This document shows, in pieces, positions 53,977 through 63,484 of a stretch of DNA of 64,000 nt; position 1 is the first letter of the stretch, and each line of letters begins with the position of its first letter. The position numbers were made by a program, and so were the translations under genes. The notes beneath the pieces were generated by a model. It did not search any database and was not told the origin of the DNA. It saw only the letters and a program-made list of their open reading frames with translations. Source of the DNA: Pseudomonas sp. ok272 (GTDB taxonomy: Bacteria > Pseudomonadota > Gammaproteobacteria > Pseudomonadales > Pseudomonadaceae); assembly GCF_900109995.1 (NCBI RefSeq), contig NZ_FOCB01000019.1:1-64000 (forward strand). Direction: 5' to 3'.

Positions 53977-54370
53977 GGGGCCGTTTAGGATTCGACGCCG
54001 GTTGCGAAACTTTAGGTGCATGCCGAGTTGGTAACAGAACTCGTAAATCCACTGTTGCAACTTCCTATAGTTGCCAATGACGAAACCTACGGGGAATACG
54101 CTCTCGCTGCGTAAGCAGCCTTAGCCCTTCCCTCCTGGTACCTTCGGGTCCAGCAATCATCAGGGGATGTCTGTAAACCCAAAGTGATTGTCATATAGAA
54201 CAGAATCGCCGTGCAGTACGTTGTGGACGAAGCGGCTAAAACTTACACAACTCGCCCAAAGCACCCTGCCCGTCGGGTCGCTGAGGGTTAACTTAATAGA
54301 CACGGCTACGCATGTAGTACCGACAGCGGAGTACTGGCGGACGGGGGTTCAAATCCCCCCGGCTCCACCA
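53977..54370 (+). ncRNA. ssrA: Transfer-messenger RNA (tmRNA)
   Basis: 394 nt. The 5' end GGGGCCG pairs with the 3' CGGCTCC-ACCA to form the tRNA-like acceptor, and the T-arm GGGGGTTCAAATCCCCC is intact. The tag frame starts at the resume codon GCC at 54073 and ends TAA at 54114, encoding ANDETYGEYALAA, a Pseudomonas-type degradation tag. It works with SmpB, encoded at 44188-44670. The integrase gene begins 188 bases beyond its 3' end, and the 3' end is a known attachment site for islands. Confidence 0.95.
54341..54370 (+). other. Candidate att site at the ssrA 3' end
   Basis: The T-arm and acceptor end of ssrA are the usual crossover region for integrases of this type. The integrase is oriented away from ssrA and starts within 200 bases. 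The partner copy was not found elsewhere in the window, so this end is inferred from context. Confidence 0.45.
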
Positions 54371-54381
54371 CTTCATCATCT

Positions 54382-54403
54382 AAAGACGTCCACGGACGTC
54401 TTT
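54382..54403 (+). terminator. ssrA terminator
   Basis: AAAGACGTCC-AC-GGACGTCTTT, a perfect 10-bp stem followed by a run of T to 54407, twelve bases past the tmRNA. Confidence 0.88.
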
Positions 54404-54557
54404 TTTTGTGCCTGAAATCCAGTGAATACGGGGGTTTTAGGGCTGCGGGGGGCTTTCCAGGTTTTTTGAGTTCCAAGCGGTTTGGTATTCCCAATGGTAT
54501 TCCCGGCTACCCGGCGCTAATCTTGGGAATACCAAAAGGTGTCATGGAGTACTTCTC

Positions 54558-55814
54558 ATGTGCGCTCAAACCACCCGCCTCTCCGACCGCCAGCTCAAGG
54601 CGGTCAAACCGAAAGACAAGGATTACGTCCTCACCGATGGCGACGGGCTCCAGCTGCGAGTCAGGGTCAATCGCTCGATGCAGTGGAATTTCAACTACCG
54701 GCATCCAGTAACCAAGAACCGAATCAACATGGCACTCGGCTCCTATCCCGAGGTTTCTCTTGCGCAAGCCAGGAAGAAAACCGTTGAGGCCAGAGAGCTG
54801 CTTGCACAGGGCATCGACCCTAAAGCTCAGCGTAATGAACTGCAGGAAGCCAAACGAGCGGAAACGGAACATACGTTCGAGAACGTAGCCACCGCGTGGT
54901 TCGAATTGAAGAAGGATTCCGTCACCCCGGCGTATGCCGAAGACATCTGGCGCTCACTCACGCTGCATGTATTTCCGAGCATGAAATCAACGCCGTTATC
55001 AGAAGTGAATGCCCCAATGGTCATCAAGCTCCTTCGGCCGATTGAGGCCAAAGGTAGCCTCGAGACCGTGAAGCGGGTAAGCCAACGCCTTAACGAGATC
55101 ATGACCTACGGGGTCAATTCCGGAATGATCTTTGCCAACCCTCTCAGCGGCATTCGAGCGGTCTTCAAGAAACCCAAAAAAGAGAACATGGCCGCGCTAC
55201 CAGCTGATGAGCTTCCCGAGCTCATGATGGAAATCGCGAACGCCAGCATCAAGCGGACGACCCGCTGCCTGATCGAATGGCAACTTCATACCATGACCCG
55301 CCCTGCCGAGGCGGCCACCACTCGATGGGCAGACATCGACTTCGACAAACGCATCTGGACCATCCCACCGGAGCGCATGAAAAAGCGTCGGCCGCACACC
55401 ATACCCTTGTCCGAGCAGGCACTCGCGCTGCTGGAGACACTTAAGTCCCACAGCGGTCACAGGGAATACGTGTTCCCGGCAGATAGAAATCCGCGCACCC
55501 ACGCCAACAGCCAAACCGCCAACATGGCGTTGAAACGCATGGGCTTCCAGGACCGCTTGGTCAGCCACGGTATGCGCTCCATGGCCAGCACCATCCTGAA
55601 CGAGCATGGGTGGGATCCTGAGCTGATTGAGGTCGCGCTGGCGCATGTCGACAAGGACGAAGTTCGGAGCGCCTACAACCGGGCGGATTATATCGAACGC
55701 CGGCGGCCGATGATGGCTTGGTGGAGCGAGCATATCCAGAAGGCGGCCACCGGCAGCCTCTCGGCATCTGCGATCAACCACACAAGGGACCGCAACGTCG
55801 TGCTGATACGCTGA
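54558..55814 (+). CDS. int: P4-type tyrosine integrase of an ssrA-linked island
   Basis: 418-aa site-specific recombinase. The N-terminal DUF4102 arm-binding domain (about 6-90) has RLSDRQLKAVKPKDKDYVL and ALGSYPEVSLAQARKK. A SAM-like core-binding domain (about 105-205) and the catalytic domain follow. The active site is complete: R248 in HTMTRPAEA, H337 and R340 in VSHGMRSMA, H363 in LAHVDKDEV and nucleophile Y373 in SAYNRADYI. It is probably active. The last 59 codons are closely matched by a degenerate copy at 63485-63660. Confidence 0.95.
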   Translation: MCAQTTRLSDRQLKAVKPKDKDYVLTDGDGLQLRVRVNRSMQWNFNYRHPVTKNRINMALGSYPEVSLAQARKKTVEARELLAQGIDPKAQRNELQEAKRAETEHTFENVATAWFELKKDSVTPAYAEDIWRSLTLHVFPSMKSTPLSEVNAPMVIKLLRPIEAKGSLETVKRVSQRLNEIMTYGVNSGMIFANPLSGIRAVFKKPKKENMAALPADELPELMMEIANASIKRTTRCLIEWQLHTMTRPAEAATTRWADIDFDKRIWTIPPERMKKRRPHTIPLSEQALALLETLKSHSGHREYVFPADRNPRTHANSQTANMALKRMGFQDRLVSHGMRSMASTILNEHGWDPELIEVALAHVDKDEVRSAYNRADYIERRRPMMAWWSEHIQKAATGSLSASAINHTRDRNVVLIR

Positions 55815-55826
55815 GCGCTCACCGGA

Positions 55827-55896
55827 TGGCGACAGCAGCGACAACCCGCGTAATCCGTGGCGTGCAGCATGGCGACAGAAGTAGCGACTGTCGCCA
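55827..55896. repeat. GGCGACA repeat cluster after the integrase (copy 1)
   Basis: TGGCGACA occurs at 55827-55834 and 55870-55877, with a related GCGACAA after the first. The second copy is mirrored by TGTCGCCA at 55889-55896, giving an 8-bp inverted repeat with an 11-base centre. A similar cluster follows the integrase remnant at 63720-63800. This could be a recombinase or accessory-protein arm site. It fills most of the 143-base gap between int and hsdR. Confidence 0.5.
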
Positions 55897-55957
55897 AGTT
55901 CTTAGTCAAACGACGCCAGTGCAAACCAGGCAGTCCCCATGATTGTGTCAGTCGCCA

Positions 55958-58900
55958 TCAAGCTGCCGCACTGCGTTTGATTGCCGCGATCACCGAAATG
56001 ATCGCGTTGGCATCCGCGTCGCCAAACGCACCGTCTAATCCCTCATGGTGCAGCGCGGTAAAAGGCGGTTCATAAAGTTGACCCGCCTCCATCACACCTT
56101 GTCGGGTGAGGCGCTCGATAATCATTTCAACAAAACGAATCTGCTGACTGCTGTAGCGGTTTTCGTCGAGGAATTGACCGAAAGCCTCTTTTGCGGCGTT
56201 ACGATCCAAGCCTACCAATGACCGGATCAACAGGGTCAGCGGTTGGTCAGCGCCGTAACATTGTTCGAACTGCTCGCGACTTTGAACCGGTTCCGACTCG
56301 TAGACAAAATGCTCCAGCTCGCTCAGATCGCTCGGAGTCAGCGCCCGGTTGAATTTGAGCTTAGCGATGGCCACATGGTTCTCGTTGCCACGGATATAGG
56401 CTTCGACCTTTTTCTTGTACTGCTCCAAGTTGATGCCGGTATTGAAATCTTTCAGATTGACCACCGTCGCTTCGCCAATCTCGTCGCTCAGCACGCTATA
56501 AACGGGGTTGCTCGGGCGGCGCTCGATAAACTTGGTCAGCTCGCGCATCTTGCGCCGCAGTTGCTCAAGCATCGGCAAGCGGATGTCCTGCCAATACTCG
56601 TCGGTTTGCACGTCCTGAAGCAACGCAAGTTCAGCACGCACTGCCGGAATGCTGTCCATCACTTCTAACTGGCTGGCCAGCTCGACCACCTTACCGCGAT
56701 AGGTCACAAAGTCGCTGGTTGAGCGCAGTAATGCCAACTGCAAATTCAGGCATAGCAGATCGAACAACTTGGCGGTGATGTGCTCAGGAGCGCGCTCACT
56801 CGGAAGACCGGCGACATGACTACGCAGATCACCCAACGCCGCTTCATCCAACACATTCCAAACCTCACGCTCGGCAAAGCGGGTTACGTGCTCAAGTTCA
56901 GTACGCACGATGAAGTTGTCTTTATTCATCGCTGCGACTTCGTCGTGCAGCTCGTTGGTCAACCCCGTACGCAGCTCGACAAAGGTATCGTAGTGACCTC
57001 GAGGCTCCGCCAGATCACCAGGCCCGCTAACGTCCTTCGGAGCCAACAACGACAGTAGATCCAGTCGCGCCTTGAACAACCGCTTGCCCAAAGGCTCGGC
57101 CATACCGCCCAGTGCGCCCTTGGGATTTTCGTTGAAGTATTCGAAGTTGGTGCAGAAGTCGAAGATGGCGAACTCACTCTTGTGCACGCCCGGCGCAAAA
57201 AGGTCCAGGCACAGGCGCGTGCCGCGGCCGATCATTTGCAAAAACTTCACCTTTGAGCGCACGGCCTTAAAGAACACCAAATTCAAAACCTGTGGTACAT
57301 CGATGCCGGTGTCGAGCATGTCCACCGAAATGGCGATCTGCGGCAGCTTATTGAGCTTACTGCTGAAGTCATCAATCAGGGTCTGCGCATAACTCACCGA
57401 ATGGGTAATAACTCGCGCAAACTCGCCATTAAAGTGCGGGTAATGGTGATTGAAGCGCCGGGCGATAAATTCGGCGTGTTTCTGGTTAACCGCAAAAATA
57501 ATGGTCTTGCCAAGCTTGTCGCCGCCCTCCACCGTCAGACCGTTTTGCATCAAGTGCTTGAGCATCAGGTCAACGGTTGGCTCGTTAAACAGCTGCTTGT
57601 TGACCTCAGACGCCAACACCTCGGTAGGTGCATCACCTTCGGCACTGTAATCGCCCCAATCCAGCGACTCCCAGTGCTCTTTCTCATCATCGCTGAGCTG
57701 ATCGTAACGGATGCCTTCGCGGACAAACTTGATCGGCACCGAATACGCCTTGGGTGGCACCAGATAACCGTCATCCACGGCCTCATTCAGACTGTATGCA
57801 TCGGTCGGTACGCCAGTTTCCAGGCCGAACAGGTGATAGGTATCGCGATCCACTTCGTCACGCGGGGTGGCGGTCAGGCCCACTAGATAACTGTCGAAGT
57901 AACGGAAAATCGCGCCGTACTTCTGGTACACGCTGCGGTGCGCCTCGTCGATCACGATCAGGTCAAAGTGGCCAACGCCGTACTTGCGACGGTCACCCTC
58001 CATCTGCTCGATCAAACCCATCATGGTCGGATAGGTACAAAGATACACCCGGCCCCGGCCGTTCTTGTCGGTGACCAGATTTACCGGACTGGAGTCCGGC
58101 AGGAACTCCTTAAAGGCATGTGCGGCTTGTTTTACCAGGGCTACCCGGTCAGCCAGAAACAGCACGCGCTTGACCCAGTTGCCCCGCATCAGCAGCTCGA
58201 TCAGGGCAATCGACATTCGCGTCTTGCCAGTGCCGGTGGCCATGGTCAGCAAACCGGCGCGGCGGCCCTGACTCAGTGATTCGGTCATCGCACGAATTGC
58301 CCGGTGTTGATACGCCCGCTCAACAATCTCGCTATTGATCGGCAGTTCGCGCAAATCGGTTTGCAGGCTGCGCCGCTGAATTGCCAATTCCAGTTCATCG
58401 CGAGTGTAAAAACCCTGTACTTCGCGTGGCGGCGCACAGCAGTCGTCCCACAGCCAGGTGTGATTACCGTTGCTGTAGAAAATCAGCGGCCGCTGGCCCT
58501 TCTCGGCCTCGAGGCAATCGGCGTACAACTTGGCTTGCTGCTGCCCCACGTCCGGGTCTTTCAGGCTGCGCTTGGCTTCCACCACTGCCAACGGTTTGCC
58601 GTTGGAACCCCACAGCACGTAATCGACAAAACCTTCGCCTTGCACGTTGGGCATGCCGATGACTGGCACTTCGGCGTCAGAGTTTTTGCCCAATTCCCAA
58701 CCGGCCTCGCGCAGCAGCACATCGATAAACAAACGGCGGGTGTCGGCCTCGTCGTAATCATGGTTATCTGGCACTGCGATATTGGTCGCCTTCGCCTGAG
58801 CCAGCGCCGCACGGGTGGCAACCAGTTCGGCATCCAGTCGCGCCAGCAGCGACTCGCGTTCGCCTAGGCTTGCGGCTTGCTCTGCAATCGCCGCCTCGCG

Positions 58901-59434
58901 GGCTTCAAGGGTGCCGTGCTGGGCCGCAATCTGTTGCTGGAATTTGGCTTCCTGCTTTTTCAGTTCCGCACGAGTAAAGGCTGCCGCCTCGCTAACGCTG
59001 ACCAACTGCGGCACACGTTTTTCGTCAAACGCGGCGTCGATGCTCTTTGGGTCGCTGGCGCGGGTATAGGTGCGCGCCAGCCAGAACAGCAGATGAAACA
59101 GCTCGCGCACCAGCTTCATCGCATCGCTGTAGCCAATCGGTTGATTGGAGTGCACCGCCTGATTGCCGAACTTCTGAATCAAGCGCGCCTTCTGATGGAT
59201 TTGCGGCGGCAGCAGACGTACAAACTCGACCTGAGTTAACAGTAAATTAAGGCCGTTGTCGTAAGGCATGCGCAGGTCGCGGTCATGCTCGTAGAGCCAA
59301 TGCACCGTCTGCTCCAGAGCATGCCGGGTACGCATGCAACAGGCACGGGGGTCAGAATACACCAGTAGTTCCGCGCCCTTGGCCGGCTCAAAAATTGTTT
59401 TAAATTCGGGGATAAGAAATTCAAAGTTGCTCAT
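55958..59434 (-). CDS. hsdR: Type I restriction enzyme R subunit (EcoEI-like)
   Basis: 1158-aa motor and nuclease subunit. The N-terminus resembles DUF4145 (about 20-125, ending in the FGNQAVHS and ELFHLLFWLARTY segments) and is followed by a coiled coil (about 150-215). The nuclease domain contains the VVEAKRS core (about 284-290) and downstream QQQAKLYAD. The helicase has Walker A MATGTGKT (398-405), DEAHRS (496-501), GLTATPRDE and an ARGININE-finger-type GRGTRLC. An EcoEI C-terminal domain ends the protein. It is the last gene of the hsd operon and appears intact. Confidence 0.93.
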   Translation of the reverse strand: MSNFEFLIPEFKTIFEPAKGAELLVYSDPRACCMRTRHALEQTVHWLYEHDRDLRMPYDNGLNLLLTQVEFVRLLPPQIHQKARLIQKFGNQAVHSNQPIGYSDAMKLVRELFHLLFWLARTYTRASDPKSIDAAFDEKRVPQLVSVSEAAAFTRAELKKQEAKFQQQIAAQHGTLEAREAAIAEQAASLGERESLLARLDAELVATRAALAQAKATNIAVPDNHDYDEADTRRLFIDVLLREAGWELGKNSDAEVPVIGMPNVQGEGFVDYVLWGSNGKPLAVVEAKRSLKDPDVGQQQAKLYADCLEAEKGQRPLIFYSNGNHTWLWDDCCAPPREVQGFYTRDELELAIQRRSLQTDLRELPINSEIVERAYQHRAIRAMTESLSQGRRAGLLTMATGTGKTRMSIALIELLMRGNWVKRVLFLADRVALVKQAAHAFKEFLPDSSPVNLVTDKNGRGRVYLCTYPTMMGLIEQMEGDRRKYGVGHFDLIVIDEAHRSVYQKYGAIFRYFDSYLVGLTATPRDEVDRDTYHLFGLETGVPTDAYSLNEAVDDGYLVPPKAYSVPIKFVREGIRYDQLSDDEKEHWESLDWGDYSAEGDAPTEVLASEVNKQLFNEPTVDLMLKHLMQNGLTVEGGDKLGKTIIFAVNQKHAEFIARRFNHHYPHFNGEFARVITHSVSYAQTLIDDFSSKLNKLPQIAISVDMLDTGIDVPQVLNLVFFKAVRSKVKFLQMIGRGTRLCLDLFAPGVHKSEFAIFDFCTNFEYFNENPKGALGGMAEPLGKRLFKARLDLLSLLAPKDVSGPGDLAEPRGHYDTFVELRTGLTNELHDEVAAMNKDNFIVRTELEHVTRFAEREVWNVLDEAALGDLRSHVAGLPSERAPEHITAKLFDLLCLNLQLALLRSTSDFVTYRGKVVELASQLEVMDSIPAVRAELALLQDVQTDEYWQDIRLPMLEQLRRKMRELTKFIERRPSNPVYSVLSDEIGEATVVNLKDFNTGINLEQYKKKVEAYIRGNENHVAIAKLKFNRALTPSDLSELEHFVYESEPVQSREQFEQCYGADQPLTLLIRSLVGLDRNAAKEAFGQFLDENRYSSQQIRFVEMIIERLTRQGVMEAGQLYEPPFTALHHEGLDGAFGDADANAIISVIAAIKRSAAA

Positions 59435-59435
59435 A

Positions 59436-60237
59436 TCAACCGGCTACCTTCTGTGAGTCCATCTCGTCCAGGTGCTGGCGCACGCTGCAGATTGAGTCCT
59501 GAATTTTGCGGGTAAAGCTGGAAGGTTCGCGGTAGGTCATTACCAACCGATCGATCACGCGGGTTATGGCCACATACAGCAGGCGCGCCTCGTCGGCCTC
59601 GTCTTCGCCCTTTTCAGGCACGTCACCCAGACTGGGAATCAGCACGAGGCCAAATTCCAGGCCTTTGCTCGAATGCATGCTGACGATCTTGGCTACATCC
59701 TCACTGCCATACAACGTGCCACGACCCTTGGCCGACACGCCGGAGGCGAAGACGATGCCAGCCCCACTCAAAGTCCGCTCGATACGTTGGGCCTGGGCGG
59801 TGCTACGATAGGTCACCGCCATGTCATCCAACGCGCGGTCCTGACCTTGCTCGTCGCGCATACGCTCGACGATACAGTTGTATTCCTGCCAATCGGACCA
59901 ACAACGTAGCAGCTCGGGGAACGCGTCCCTCGGCCTGCGCTTTGTGCGCGACAATTGGCACGCCATCCTTAGCGGCATCGCGAGCGGTTAGCAGCTCGAC
60001 GGCAAACGTCTGTGCCACCGACAACACTTCCTCGGTATTGCAGTAATCCAGGCGCAGGATGGTGGTGCGGTCCTGGGCCTGAATGCCGACTGGGGAAGCT
60101 GAAATCCATGCCGCTTTACCGCGCTTGCTGCGGTAGATGGACTGCGCGTCGTCAAACAGCACCAGCAGCGAATTGCTCTCGGGGTCGCCTGGTGTATCGA
60201 AGCGGCAGTTGGTGCGAGCGGGGAAGAATTGAGCCAT
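59436..60237 (-). pseudogene. Broken UvrD/Rep-like helicase (C-terminal part, frameshifted)
   Basis: Two overlapping frames together read as the C-terminal half of a superfamily I helicase. The upstream frame (60237 to about 59930) has LLVLFDDAQSIY (motif III region) and TTILRLDYCNTEEVL (motif IV). The downstream frame (about 59930 to 59436) has VSMHSSKGLEFGLVLIPS (motif V) and RLLYVAITRVIDRLVMTY (motif VI). The shift falls near 59925-59930. The Walker A and other N-terminal motifs are missing, so the gene is also 5'-truncated. It sits between hsdS and hsdR on the same strand, one base before hsdR. Confidence 0.8.
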
Positions 60238-60307
60238 AGGGGTTGCCTGTTCCTTGGCGTGCTTGGGGCACTGGTTTCATGGTGGGATTTCCCCGCTACT
60301 TCGTAGT

Positions 60308-61489
60308 TTAGAGACAGCCTGTAAATGCTCTGTTTTGAAAAGAACTAAATAGCTTATCCAAGGTTTCAGCACTTTGTATAAGCTGTTCGTTTTCCCTCGC
60401 AAGATGCTGCGAAAACTCTGCGAATCGACGCTGCATCTCAAGTGGAGGTAGGTACATCTTTATTTTTACCATCCGCTTTAATCCAAGGTCGCGATTGGCT
60501 ATGCCATGCGTATAACGCTGAGACTGCTCAAAACAGTATTTTGAATTGAGCATTGCGGTTAGCCACTTCGGGTGAGTCCTATTGAAATTGGTCTTTAGCA
60601 GTGCGACGTGAACCCAGACAGCAAATGGCTCATCAGTCTCGACTGTAGCGGCTAATCCGGTTGTGCCGCCCTTCGTATACAGAATATCTCCTCGCTCAGG
60701 ACGGCATTTTCTCCACTGTATTTCTGCTTCGGTCTGAGAGAGGTATTTGAGATCTTCCCATCGGATAGAGCCGGCTCGGACATGCCGCGTAGACAGGAAC
60801 GGAATTCCAGATTCTGAATATTCAGGACTTACATGCGGACCATCCTGTGCCGCATGAATTAAGTCGCCTAGCTCACAAACAGGCCAACCCTTCGGATTCG
60901 TCGCCGGGTCGCCGAACATTTCCAGAAACACGGATTGCAGCAGCTGATCGAGCTTGGCGATGGTTTCACGGCGCTTGGCGCGCAGCGCGTCGGCCTTGTC
61001 CAGAATCGACGCGATACGGCGTTGTTCGGGGAGTGGCCGCAACGGCATTTCAATTTCAGAGAAGCGTGTCTTGTTAATTATCGGTAGCGTAGTAGCAGGG
61101 GCGATTCCCTCCAAATAGGGTCTGAGGGTCTTACAGAAGTGATACCCGTACCGTGGTTCAACCAATGTTTTATCAAAAACTAACGCATTGATTTGCTGAT
61201 TGGTGCAAACGTTAACTCCGGCGATTCCTATCTTTCCTAGCGATCCGATACACGACACCAACACACTTCCCTCTGGAAGCTGATTGACTTCGCCAGCCCC
61301 TTCCGCCGTCAGCTGCGTTTTCGTGACAACAATAGGATCTTCGCCATCAAGATCTCCTGGGGTCACAAACGGAATATGACCGCCAAAGAACAGCCTGTTA
61401 GACGTAGCAGGAGTTTTCCCCGTTACTATTCGTGCGACATCGGAAAAGCGTTTCATCACAGACGTATTTTTTAGTGCTGTATTGGTCAT
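60308..61489 (-). CDS. hsdS: Type I restriction-modification specificity subunit
   Basis: 393-aa DNA-recognition subunit shared by the methylase and the restriction complex. It has two target-recognition domains (about 10-140 and 205-345) separated by a conserved helical spacer with PLPEQRRIASILDKADALRA (152-171), and a C-terminal half-repeat with LPPLEMQRRFAEFSQHL. Base composition is visibly more AT-rich than in the core genome, as usual for hsdS. Its ATG overlaps the hsdM stop (ATGA). The target sequence cannot be read from the protein. Confidence 0.93.
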   Translation of the reverse strand: MTNTALKNTSVMKRFSDVARIVTGKTPATSNRLFFGGHIPFVTPGDLDGEDPIVVTKTQLTAEGAGEVNQLPEGSVLVSCIGSLGKIGIAGVNVCTNQQINALVFDKTLVEPRYGYHFCKTLRPYLEGIAPATTLPIINKTRFSEIEMPLRPLPEQRRIASILDKADALRAKRRETIAKLDQLLQSVFLEMFGDPATNPKGWPVCELGDLIHAAQDGPHVSPEYSESGIPFLSTRHVRAGSIRWEDLKYLSQTEAEIQWRKCRPERGDILYTKGGTTGLAATVETDEPFAVWVHVALLKTNFNRTHPKWLTAMLNSKYCFEQSQRYTHGIANRDLGLKRMVKIKMYLPPLEMQRRFAEFSQHLARENEQLIQSAETLDKLFSSFQNRAFTGCL

Positions 61490-62970
61490 GTCAGCATCCC
61501 GTCCAGCTCTTCAATCCCCTGCATAATCTCAACCTCCAGCGCCCTTAGCTCGGCCAGAATTTTCTGCGGCGCTTCGTGCTGCACTTCCTCGTAGACCACC
61601 TTTTTATAGCGGTTGATCGACAGATCGTAGTCTTTGCCGACGATCTCGGCCTTGGGCACCAGAAAGCTTTGCGCGGTGCGGTCGAGGCCGGCGCTGGTAT
61701 TTCGCTTGTGCCAGCGTTCGAGAACGTCGGGCAGGTTGTTGCACTCGTGCTTGCTCGCATCCAACTCGTTGCGCTTGTCGTCGAGCGAGTAGCCGTCGGC
61801 CTGCATGCGATAAAACCAGACGTTATCGGTGCCACCGGAGTTGGTTTTGGTAAACAGCAAAATCGCTGTAGACACCCCGGCATAGGGGCGGAACACGCCC
61901 GACGGCATGGAGACGATACCGTCCAGCTTATGTTCTTCTACCAGCATACGGCGCAGGGTTTTGTGCGCCTTGCTGGAGCCGAACAGCACGCCGTCCGGGA
62001 CGATCACCGCCGCGCGGCCGCCGGCCTTCATCAGCCGCAGGAACAGGGCGAGAAACAATAGCTCGGTCTTTTTGGTTTTAACAATTTGCTGCAAGTCTTT
62101 GGCGCAGGCCTCGTAATCCAGGCTGCCGGCAAACGGCGGGTTGGCAAGAATCAAACTGAACTGCCCTTCTACACTGGCGTGGCCTTCGCTGAGGGAGTCG
62201 CGGTTTTCGATCGCTGGGTTTTCCACGCCGTGCAGCAGCATGTTCATCGAGCCGACGCGGAGCATGGTGCTGTCGAAGTCGAAACCGTGAAAGGTGTCGT
62301 GGTTAAAACGCTTGGCGCTGACCGCGTCCTGGTAAAGCTCGTGGCTATGGTGGGTGTTAAGGTACTCGGCAGCAGAGACCAAAAAGCCGGCGGTGCCGCA
62401 GGCCGGGTCGCAAATGATATCCGACGGCTTGGGTGCCATCATCTCAACCATCAATTTGATGATGTGCCGGGGCGTGCGGAACTGACCGTTCTGCCCAGCA
62501 CTGGCAATTTTGCCGAGCATGTACTCATAGAGGTCGCCCTTGGTATCGCGGTCTTCCATGGGGATGGCGTCGAGCATGTCCACCACCTTGGCCAGCAGCG
62601 CCGGGTTGGGAATGGTGAAACGCGCATCCTTCATATGCCCGGCGTAGGTGGACTCGCCATCCTCACCGCCCAGCGACTTGATAAAAGGGAATACCTTGTC
62701 GGCAATCAGCGCATACAAACTCGCCGGATCACCCAGCGCCTTGAACGCCGCCCAACGCAAATGCGCCTGGTACGGGCTGAAAATCGGCTTATCAATCGGC
62801 TCCCCGGTGCGCGCAGCCTTGCGCTCTTTAACCGTCTGCAACTCGTCGAGGCGTTTGATAAACAGCAGATAGGTCATCTGCTCGATAACTTCCATGGGGT
62901 TGGAAATACCGCCGCTCCAGAACGCATTCCAGATCTGGTCAACTTGGGATTTGATAGCGCCTGTGATCAC
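61486..62970 (-). CDS. hsdM: Type I restriction-modification DNA methyltransferase subunit
   Basis: 494-aa N6-adenine methyltransferase. An N-terminal helical HsdM_N domain (about 5-135, NPMEVIEQMTYLLFIKRLDE) precedes the catalytic domain with SAM motif I ICDPACGTAGFLV (186-198) and catalytic NPPF (277-280). The start is GTG at 62970 (VITGAIKS); no strong ribosome site is visible. First gene of hsdM-hsdS-(helicase remnant)-hsdR. Confidence 0.93.
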   Translation of the reverse strand: MITGAIKSQVDQIWNAFWSGGISNPMEVIEQMTYLLFIKRLDELQTVKERKAARTGEPIDKPIFSPYQAHLRWAAFKALGDPASLYALIADKVFPFIKSLGGEDGESTYAGHMKDARFTIPNPALLAKVVDMLDAIPMEDRDTKGDLYEYMLGKIASAGQNGQFRTPRHIIKLMVEMMAPKPSDIICDPACGTAGFLVSAAEYLNTHHSHELYQDAVSAKRFNHDTFHGFDFDSTMLRVGSMNMLLHGVENPAIENRDSLSEGHASVEGQFSLILANPPFAGSLDYEACAKDLQQIVKTKKTELLFLALFLRLMKAGGRAAVIVPDGVLFGSSKAHKTLRRMLVEEHKLDGIVSMPSGVFRPYAGVSTAILLFTKTNSGGTDNVWFYRMQADGYSLDDKRNELDASKHECNNLPDVLERWHKRNTSAGLDRTAQSFLVPKAEIVGKDYDLSINRYKKVVYEEVQHEAPQKILAELRALEVEIMQGIEELDGMLT

Positions 62971-63237
62971 TGTCTATAACTGCCTGAATTGAATAATGGG
63001 TTACTGCCCGGCGCAAGCGATGCTTCGGACAATAGAGCAAACCGGGAAAGCGCCGGCCTGGCAAGGTGTACGCAGTGTAACGGTTAGCTGGTAAGGCCGT
63101 CAGGTATGACGCACTTTGGCCAGCCACATGTGCGCTAGATATTTGCTAGTAGCTCAAGGTGGCGGAGCATAACTGGGCCATAGCCGTGTGGTGCGGCTAA
63201 CAGATGCTTCACCAAAGCTCCTCAGACTCGCCAACTG
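62971..63237. other. Upstream region of hsdM, no gene seen
   Basis: The first part must hold the hsdM promoter (minus strand), but only weak matches are visible, for example TTGCGC with TATTCA 15 bases on. No RNA gene, ssrA 3' end copy or coding frame is recognised in the rest. Confidence 0.4.
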
Positions 63238-63417
63238 CTACGAAGCGTTCGGCAGAAAACCCATCTGTGAACAATGGCCCTGATAATCCTCGTCAACCTG
63301 GGCTATCGGCCGGAGAAGATGCTTCCCATCACGCAGAATGACTTCAAGCCTTTCACGGGATACCAACCTGACCCCGTCGACTGACTGCCCATCAAGCTCA
63401 ATGGATGTGTCGACGAT
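63238..63417 (-). pseudogene. Possible coding remnant next to the integrase fragment
   Basis: An open stretch of about 59 codons ending in TAG (63238-63240) reads as a normal-looking soluble protein end, including VRLVSRERLEVILRDGKHLL and QVDEDYQGHCSQMGF. It has no start of its own; a frame change near 63418 would join it to MASILKRVGTP at 63452. No family is recognised. It is cut by the integrase remnant at about 63484, which suggests a decayed gene. Confidence 0.3.
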
Positions 63418-63484
63418 TCAGGCGTGCCGACCCGCTTCAGGATGCTGGCCATGCTAGCCCAACCTGGAGCGCAGGTCTTGATCA

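Noticed and set aside
54188-54415. 75-codon open frame inside ssrA
   Set aside because: Runs through the tmRNA and its terminator; only the short tag frame is translated there.
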